DNA of 64,000 bases, from positions 13,020,001 through 13,084,000 of the forward strand of contig OX579642.1 in assembly GCA_951230915.1 (NCBI GenBank), written 5' to 3'. A model generated the notes under the pieces. It worked only from the letters and a program-made list of their open reading frames with translations. It was not told the origin of the DNA and did not search any database. Position numbers and translations under genes: made by a program. Shown piece after piece: positions 57,429 through 64,000 of this stretch (the first letter of the stretch is position 1; the number at the start of each line of letters is the position of its first letter). The DNA is from Antitrichia curtipendula (Eukaryota > Streptophyta > Bryopsida > Hypnales > Leucodontaceae).

Positions 57429-58539
57429 GGCAACTAAGCAAGGTTGGGAGATTATAATACCTCGGATAACCTAGCCTTAGATCTAAAGCAGAGCATCACT
57501 ATAATTGACGTGTTCCACATATGGCTACACGATCTACTCTGGGACAGAGAAGATAATTCATAATAGTGTCCTCAGACATCATATATCGAGAATGCACAAA
57601 GAAGGGAATTCATAATAGGTCCAGAACGAATATAGCGAGATGAACCAAGAAAGGTGAAGTGCCAGTGACAAGTTTCAATTTCAAATATGTGGTTGTTGTT
57701 GACGGTAATGACATAGATATAGCTGTGCCAGTAAATGAGATGTTATATGATAAATGGTTCTAGCCATCATATATGATTATCACACTAATGATTAAAGGGT
57801 CTGTCAAACATGGCCAACTTACTCATGTGACAACGCTATTTATTGCGCGTCCTGGACAGGTTGTCTTTTGAACTGTACAACCCTGAAGTCAAATATTCTA
57901 GGATGTGGAAGTGAAAATTTCACATGATAATAACACATTTCAAAGATAAAGGCAGCTTGGTATGAATATTTCTAAAGCACCTGCATAATGTATAAAGTTG
58001 GCCGGCATATGGAATAGCAAGATAAGTTGTGTTCCAGTTACTGCTTGGGTAGGCAAGTCCTTCTCCGAAGGTAATGGATGATGCCATGTCTAAGTGAAAT
58101 ACTAAACACTCCTGTAATATAGGAATGAATGCTTCAGGAGAGTGAAGAAGCACCCCAAATCAATAAAATCATACAAGTTCAACGGTCCAGAGATCCAAAC
58201 CAGGTACTGAATGAAGTTCCAGAGCAGGTACCAAATGAGGTTCCAATCCAGGTCCCAAACGACGTTCCATCCCGGTCGGACCAAGCGACCCTGTTGAACC
58301 CCAGTCGGTGTGTAGACTGCCACCCGAACCCTAGAGGACCCGGCACTAGCATCAGTCGGGAACTCGAGCACTCCCACAATCCTGTCCGTATTTGGAAGGT
58401 TCGGTGTCGAGACTAAGGACCCTTGATCTAGATTTCGCAGGGATCTAGTACTCAATTCATTGCGGTATCAGAATTTATGTTTAGAAGGGTCTTAAACTCA
58501 CTTGCGGAAATTCTTTTGTTGCGCAGAAAAGAAGGAATC
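57429..58539. other. Mostly unassigned, with one N-module remnant and a Val-Pro-coding minisatellite
   Basis: 57689-57773 on the plus strand reads FNFKYVVVVDGNDIDIAVPV then a stop shortly after, similar in pattern to the MULE N-terminal module. At 58205-58270 a 24-bp unit (CAGGTACCAAATGAGGTTCC) repeats about three times. GGTATCAGA at 58464-58472 resembles a plant LTR-element primer-binding site. None of these is conclusive. Confidence 0.35.
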
Positions 58540-58629
58540 ATGGATGGGCGCACAAGGTCGAAGCAGAAACTTGTGCCAGCCGGATGTGGGATCGCACCAC
58601 CAAATGAACTGCGTCCTTCGAATGTCGAG
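58540..58629 (+). CDS. Probable first coding exon of the DGNHR gene
   Basis: ATG 58540 followed by 30 codons (MDGRTRSKQKLVPAGCGIAP start) ending GAG with donor GTATGA. It is open in phase 0, and the next acceptor-like site with a compatible frame is TTCAACAG at 61596. The intervening ~3 kb is satellite. The structure (short exon, ends at GAG, GTATGA) is oddly like the LTR mini-exons. The link to the exons downstream is an inference. Confidence 0.4.
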
Positions 58630-58689
58630 GTATGAATCCAAACAATGATCCATGCTTCTGGTGAATAATGTGCTATCTTAGTCAATGCG

Positions 58690-61340
58690 CAGTATAAGCC
58701 GAGTAGGAGTTCATCTCATCCGGGAGGGGTTTGAACTCCTTCCCCATTTTTTTTTGTTCTCCTCGCGGTATCGGGGTTTGCCTCGGAAAGACTAAAGCGT
58801 GTTAGTATTTTTCACAAACAAAAAAATCCCTGTGGAAGCTACCAATACTAGGATTGAATAGAAGTGTGCTCCCTCCCCCCCCCCGAAGGCCTCTCGGTAC
58901 CGAGAGGGGTCTTCTCGGAGGTGTGGGTCATTGCCTTTGTGCTCAGCCCATCGGGCAGCTCGATGAAGTGATCATCTCATTTGGAGGAGGGGTTTAATCT
59001 CCCTTGACATTTTTTTTGATTTTCCTCGTGGTATCGGGGTTCATCCTGGGAGGACTGATGCGTGTTAGTTTTTTTTCAAAGAATGAGGTTCATCTCGGTG
59101 CGTGAGTTATTGTCTTTGTTCTCAGCTTAGGGCAACTCGATGAACTCATCATCTCATTCGGAGGAGGGGTTTGATCTCCCTCCCCATTTTTTTTTATTCT
59201 CCTCGCGGTATCGGGGTTTGCCTCGGAAAGACTAAAGCGTGTTAGTATTTTTCACAATAAGAAAAATCCCTGTGGAAGCTACCAATACTAGGATTGAATA
59301 GAAGTGTGCTCCCCCCTCCCCCCCCCCCCCCGAAGGCCTCTCGGTACCGAGAGGGGTCTTCTCGGAGGTGTGGGTCATTGCCTTTGTGCTCAGCCCATCG
59401 AGCAGCTCGATGAAGTGATCATCTCATTTGGAGGAGGGGTTTAATCTCCCTTGACATTTTTTTTGATTTTCCTCGTGGTATCGGGGTTCATCTTGGGAGG
59501 ACTGATGCGTGTTAGTTTTTTTTCAAAGAATGAGGTTCATCTCGGTGCGTGAGTTATTGTCTTTGTTCTCAGCTTAGGGCAACTCGATGAACTCATCATC
59601 TCATTCGGAGGAGGGGTTTGATCTCCCTCCCCATTTTTTTTTATTCTCCTCGCGGTATCGGGGTTTGCCTCGGAAAGACTAAAGCGTGTTAGTATTTTTC
59701 ACAATAAGAAAAATCCCTGTGGAAGCTACCAATACTAGGATTGAATAGAAGTGTGCTCCCCCCTCCCCCCCCCCCCCGAAGGCCTCTCGGTACCGAGAGG
59801 GGTCTTCTCGGAGGTGTGGGTCATTGCCTTTGTGCTCAGCCCATCGGGCAGCTCGATGAAGTGATCATCTCATTTGGAGGAGGGGTTTAATCTCCCTTGA
59901 CATTTTTTTTGATTTTCCTCGCAGTATCGGGGTTCATCCTGGGAGGACTGATGCGTGTTAGTTTTTTTTTCAAAGAATGAGGTTCATCTCGGTGCGTGAG
60001 TTATTGTCTTTGTTCTCAGCTTAGGGCAGCTCGATGAACTCATCATCTCATTCGGAGGAGGGGTTTGATCTCCCTCCCCATTTTTTTTTATTCTCCTCGC
60101 GGTATCGGGGTTTGCCTCGGAAGGACTAAAGCGTGTTAGTATTTTTCACAATAAGAAAAATCCCTGTGAAAGCTACCAATACTAGGATTGAATAGAAGTG
60201 TGCTCCCCCCTCCCCCCCCCGAAGGCCTCTCGGTACCGAGAGGGGTCTTCTCGGAGGTGTGGGTCATTGCCTTTGTGCTCAGCCCATCGGGCAGCTCGAT
60301 GAAGTGATCATCTCATTTGGGGGAGGGGTTTAATCTCCCTTGACATTTTTTTTGATTTTCCTCGCGGTATCGGGGTTCATCCTGGGAGGACTGATGCGTG
60401 TTAGTTTTTTTTCAAAGAATGAGGTTCATCTCGGTGCGTGAGTTATTGTCTTTGTTCTCAGCTTAGGGCAACTCGATGAACTCATCATCTCATTCGGAGG
60501 AGGGGTTTGATCTCCCTCCCCATTTTTTTTTATTCTCCTCGCGGTATTTGGGTTTGCCTCGGAAGGACTAAAGCGTGTTAGTATTTTTCACAATAAGAAA
60601 AATCCCTGTGAAAGCTACCAATACTAGGATTGAATAGAAGTGTGCTCCCCCCTCCCCCCCCCGAAGGCCTCTCGGTACCGAGAGGGGTCTTCTCGGAGGT
60701 GTGGGTCATTGCCTTTGTGCTCAGCCCATCGGGCAGCTTGATGAAGTGATCATCTCATTTGGAGGAGGGGTTTAATCTCCCTTGACATTTCTTTTGATTT
60801 TCCTCGCGGTATCGGGGTTCATCTTGGGAGGACTGATGCGTGTTAGTTTTTTTTTCAAAGAATGAGGTTCATCTCGGTGCGTGAGTTATTGTCTTTGTTC
60901 TCAGCTTAGGGCAACTCGATGAACTCATCATCTCATTCGGAGGAGGGGTTTGATCTCCCTCCCCATTTTTTTTTGTTCTCCTCGCGGTATCGGGTTTTGC
61001 CTCGCAAGGACTAAAGCGTGTTAGTATTTTTCACAAACAGAAAAATCCCTATAGAAGCTACCAATATAGCAATACTAGGATTGAATAGAAGTCTGTTCCT
61101 CAAAAGGCCTTTCGGTATCGAGAGGGGTTCTCACGGAGGGATGTATCAAAGTTTGTGTGCTCCGCCCTTAAGGCAGCTCGACGAAGTGATCAGGTCACTT
61201 TGGGGAAGGGATTAGTCTCCCGCCTTATTTTCTCCTCCTGCTGGGCTCAAGGTTCACTGATGGAGATTGAGGCATGTTAGTAGTGTAACCCAAAAAACAG
61301 GATTTCAATCCCTGGTGCTCCTAGTTTCATGAGTATAGCA
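58690..61340 (+). repeat. ~445-bp higher-order satellite, five full units plus worn edges
   Basis: The landmark CCTCTCGGTACCGAGAGG (a perfect 18-bp palindrome) occurs at 58890, 59337, 59783, 60226 and 60668, with a worn copy at 61108: periods 447 falling to 440. Each unit is itself two related halves: TTGTGCTCAGCCCATCGG...GATCATCTCATTTGGAGGAGG and TTGTTCTCAGCTTAGGG...CATCTCATTCGGAGGAGG, both followed by a T-tract, CTCGCGGTATCGGGGTT and GCGTGTTAG. The C-tracts before the palindrome vary from 8 to about 15. Confidence 0.9.
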
Positions 61341-61596
61341 AGGAGGACTTATGTGTGATTACGGGAAGTAAGATCCTTTTTATGTTTCATTGTCGCTAGA
61401 GCTAGAAGACCTTTCGAGAGGATCCCTCAAACCACCGGGAGGGTTGCTCTCAGTGAGGTCCTGTAGGATTGTTCTCAATGATTAAAGCATAGACGCACAC
61501 ATATCCTGGAATGATATTCATATCAGATTTATGTTGACAATCTCACTGTTGAACTAGAACAGTATGCAGATCTCTAATTGCATTTCTCTTCAACAG

Positions 61597-64000
61597 GTTC
61601 CGACTTAGACGGCAGTACATGAGCCGACCAAACAGCGTATTGTAGCCGATATGGAACACCCTGAAATAGCCAACACCGATGTGGCTGAAATTCCTCGAGG
61701 TAAGTCGTGAGGATAATTTGGAGGAGTTGCAAATGAGGAATGCAATTTCTTGGGAACAGAGAAGCAATTTGCGTACTCACTCAACGTGCACCTCCGTAGG
61801 GGAGAATCTTTTAGAGGAGATCAGTTCATCACCTACTGTTGACATAGAGTATTGCACCTGTGAGGAAAGGACTGTAGATTTGATATCCCACGCCATGTCG
61901 GATGATGATATTCTTATTTTTTGTTGCGGTCACTATATGCCTGTGACTCAGAAGTGCACATGTGGACTCTGAGGTAGACATAGGCCACATTGCCTCAATA
62001 CCTCAGTATTTGAGATCATTCGGAAATTTTCATAGTTCCACTGATCAATCGATGCTTAATTTCAGGTGTTTATATTAATTTCTTAATCTCACATCGTTGG
62101 ATCCTCAGCCTCCTGAAATTCAGATTTGCTTCTATTCAATGTGTAGGTCCTGGAGACTGACGGAGAGGTAGGCAGTCCTATAAAGTCGCCTGTTTCCACT
62201 ATGGTGGGAGATGTATCACAACCAACATTGGAGTTTGCGGAAGTGGTCGAGTTGGACGATGACAGCTTTCCTGGAGTGAGTCCGGACATGCTGGAGGATG
62301 AGATCAGGAAGTCACAGAAGATGGACACTGTGTCAACTATTGCGAGTCTGAAGTTAACATCACCTGATCTTTCCAGAATGCGCATACCCTTATGTTGAAT
62401 GGTTCCGATGCCCATGGTGCGTCCAACGCTGCAATGTGACCTGGTTCAGCTTGAGAACCAGTTTGCATATGGTTACAAGGAGGGTGCAAGAGTCTTCTAT
62501 GTGTCCATTGCAGATGAATCCGGACAGACTGGAGTGTTCTCGGACAAAGAGAAGGAGGAATGGGGACCTCTGTGGAACCAAGTTAACGACAAGTTCAATG
62601 CCCATCTGCTTTCTCAGTCTGCCCTTAAGTATTTAGTGGACCAGAAGTTCTTTGTCTGCGACGGTAATCACCGCCGAATCGCTGGGATGAACCATATCTA
62701 GAGAAAGCACCCCGCTGACATTAAGTGGCACTATGCCGTTGACACAATTGTCCTAGACACGAGGAGTCGAATCAGCACCGCCATGCAGGCTATGCACGAC
62801 ATTAACCAGTAAGTACTTCCTACTATTATAATTGTAGTATCACCGATTATTTGATTATACTATCAGCAAGAGTTACATATCTTGTGATGTTTGATGCCAT
62901 GCATTTGTGGGCGATGCAGACAAACTGAGAATTCTCACGTCAAGACAAACTTGGTGCATACACTATACCGAGTGCAAAAGTATGGGGTTATGGACGTTGA
63001 AAAATTTCATGAGCTGTTGACTGCTGAGGAATACCAGACCTGCAAGCAGTACGGCCGCCCGTCCTGGTACTCCATGCCTCTCGACGTGTTTACGTCATTC
63101 ATTTTCAAGGTACGTATCTCATAGTTCTGTGTATCGAGTGCCAATGATTTTAGAATGATATTGTTGTTGAAAGACCACACAACTAATACAGTTTTGTGGC
63201 CTCGAGCAGCAAGAGATTGCAGCGGCGGCTGACATAGCGGTTTGTAAGTATCACGAGGATACTCCTGAGGAAGATGTCACACCGGATGGAGTTGCAGATG
63301 CTATAAGGAAGTCTATCAAAGAGGTCAAGGCCTCAAACCGACAGAAGCTGTCTAAAATTGTGGGCGTGGCGACTCCAAGTTTTGGACCAGAGTTTATACA
63401 GGAGGTAAGTGCCTAGTCTGCTTCCTATGGTCAGTTCATTTTGTTTTCAACCCAATGTTCTTTGTCTAATATGTGGTTCCTGTGCGGTTAATGCAGATCA
63501 AGAGGCACTACACTTTAAATGCAGTACCGGAGTTAATCCTAGAGAAGTTGCAGATGTTATCATCTGCAAATGCGCCTGCAACACATAAAGTGAAATGGCT
63601 CAAGTGGATGAATGCATCTGCACTAACAAGAGAGGCTCGCAAATTCCCACCTCGTCTTGTTAACGAGGGTCAATTGGGGCTGTTTCTTGCAAAGGCTTGT
63701 TGGTATGCTGGAGTGAAGACTTCTATGTTATTGGTCGCATTTCAGTTTGTTAACTTCTGTGTTCATGTATCATCCCCTCGTCGCATACAATGTTTCACTC
63801 ACTCTATAATTCCAATGCCTTGGCAGTTGGAAGAGACAACCGTTGCGCTTTTTGATGGCGTTTGCAAGGTTGACAACATCCCCGTCAATATGGATGTTCC
63901 TGAGGAGCCGGTATCATTGCCGGACTATCTTGAGGATTGGAGAATGAAGCTGTGGGATTTGGCCTTTTCTGGCTTATTCAAGGGACTGGACTCATTCAAA
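61597..64000 (+). pseudogene. Multi-exon gene with DGNHR (ParB/sulfiredoxin-like) motif, interrupted by stops, 3' end outside
   Basis: Supported exons: 61597-61699, probably 61800-61973 (contains CTCEERTVDLISHAMSDDD and FCCGHYMPVTQKCTCG), 62147-62808, 62920-63109, 63210-63404 and 63497 to the window end, with good GT-AG borders (AACCAGTAAGT, TGCAG, AAGGTACGT, GAGCAG, GAGGTAAGT, AATGCAG) and frames that join across the last four. 62147-62808 encodes LVQLENQFAYGYKEG, FFVCDGNHRRIAGM and WHYAVDTIVLD; DGNHR is the nucleotide-binding motif of ParB/Srx-fold proteins, so a related fold is my inference. Later exons are helical (DGVADAIRKSIKEVK). In-frame stops: TAG in the first exon, TGA 62396, TAG 62699. 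The exact use of 61700-62146 is uncertain. Similar uncharacterised proteins occur in mosses, from memory. Confidence 0.55.

Noticed and set aside
58102..58455. Trp-rich minus-strand frame and Val-Pro-rich plus-strand frame
   Set aside because: Both come from a short tandem repeat (CAGGTACCAAATGAGGTTCC type); no family recognised.
58690..61340. CRISPR-like or rDNA spacer reading of the 445-bp array
   Set aside because: Units are contiguous and near identical without variable spacers, and no rRNA sequence is adjacent.

Overview
The window looks like nuclear DNA of a streptophyte, most likely a land plant outside the seed plants (moss, liverwort, lycophyte) or a charophyte alga. Reasons: AT-rich noncoding DNA, GT-AG introns, plant-type transposons (MULE, hAT, CACTA, PIF/Harbinger, LTR), CCCTAAA-like telomeric tracts, and kinase-like and DGNHR-motif protein types that I associate from memory with such genomes. 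There is no operon, CRISPR, rRNA or tRNA signal. A 200-base N gap lies at 32402-32601. Almost everything is repeat or transposon; no gene in the window is clearly intact.

Layout. 1-210: end of a MULE-associated element. 805-9463: six copies of a TA-flanked ~0.95 kb element with ACCCCTAAAGG termini, with remnants of a minus-strand gene at 6780-8280. 9855-14313: a 4.5 kb LTR (family L1). 15672-16938: a CACTA element with TAT target duplication. 18221-23336: a decayed MULE with SWIM finger, CATCC array and end module. 23604-25571: exons of an unknown gene. 26198-30308 and 32663-36739: two direct ~4.1 kb LTRs (family L2), with a Harbinger fragment, a CGTCCG minisatellite, one TA-element and the gap between them. 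36740-47345: an apparent compound DNA element with CGGACG-rich ends, a CxxC protein gene and a kinase-like gene facing each other, invaded by a 5.15 kb solo L1 LTR (target duplication GACCG) and a TA-element. 49548-51942: a 65-bp tandem repeat and the C-terminal half of a hAT transposase. 51936-57428: a second, nearly intact MULE on the minus strand. 58540-64000: a multi-exon gene with a DGNHR motif, whose first intron seems to hold a ~445-bp higher-order satellite; it runs off the window.

The most unusual signal is inside the giant LTRs. All four carry, about 0.9-1.1 kb from the 3' end, a short ATG-initiated exon (21 or 24 codons, good start context in L2) ending in GAG followed by a GT splice donor. 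The reading frame is kept between copies with conservative changes and no indels, while the surrounding sequence has many. With the TATA box upstream, this suggests that LTR transcripts begin a protein inside the LTR and splice it to internal exons.

A second theme is decay by stop codons: hAT, kinase-like, CxxC, Harbinger, DGNHR and MULE frames stay open over hundreds of codons but are broken by one to four stops each, with few frameshifts. Several stops sit where Arg or Trp is expected, as C-to-T mutation of methylated DNA would give.
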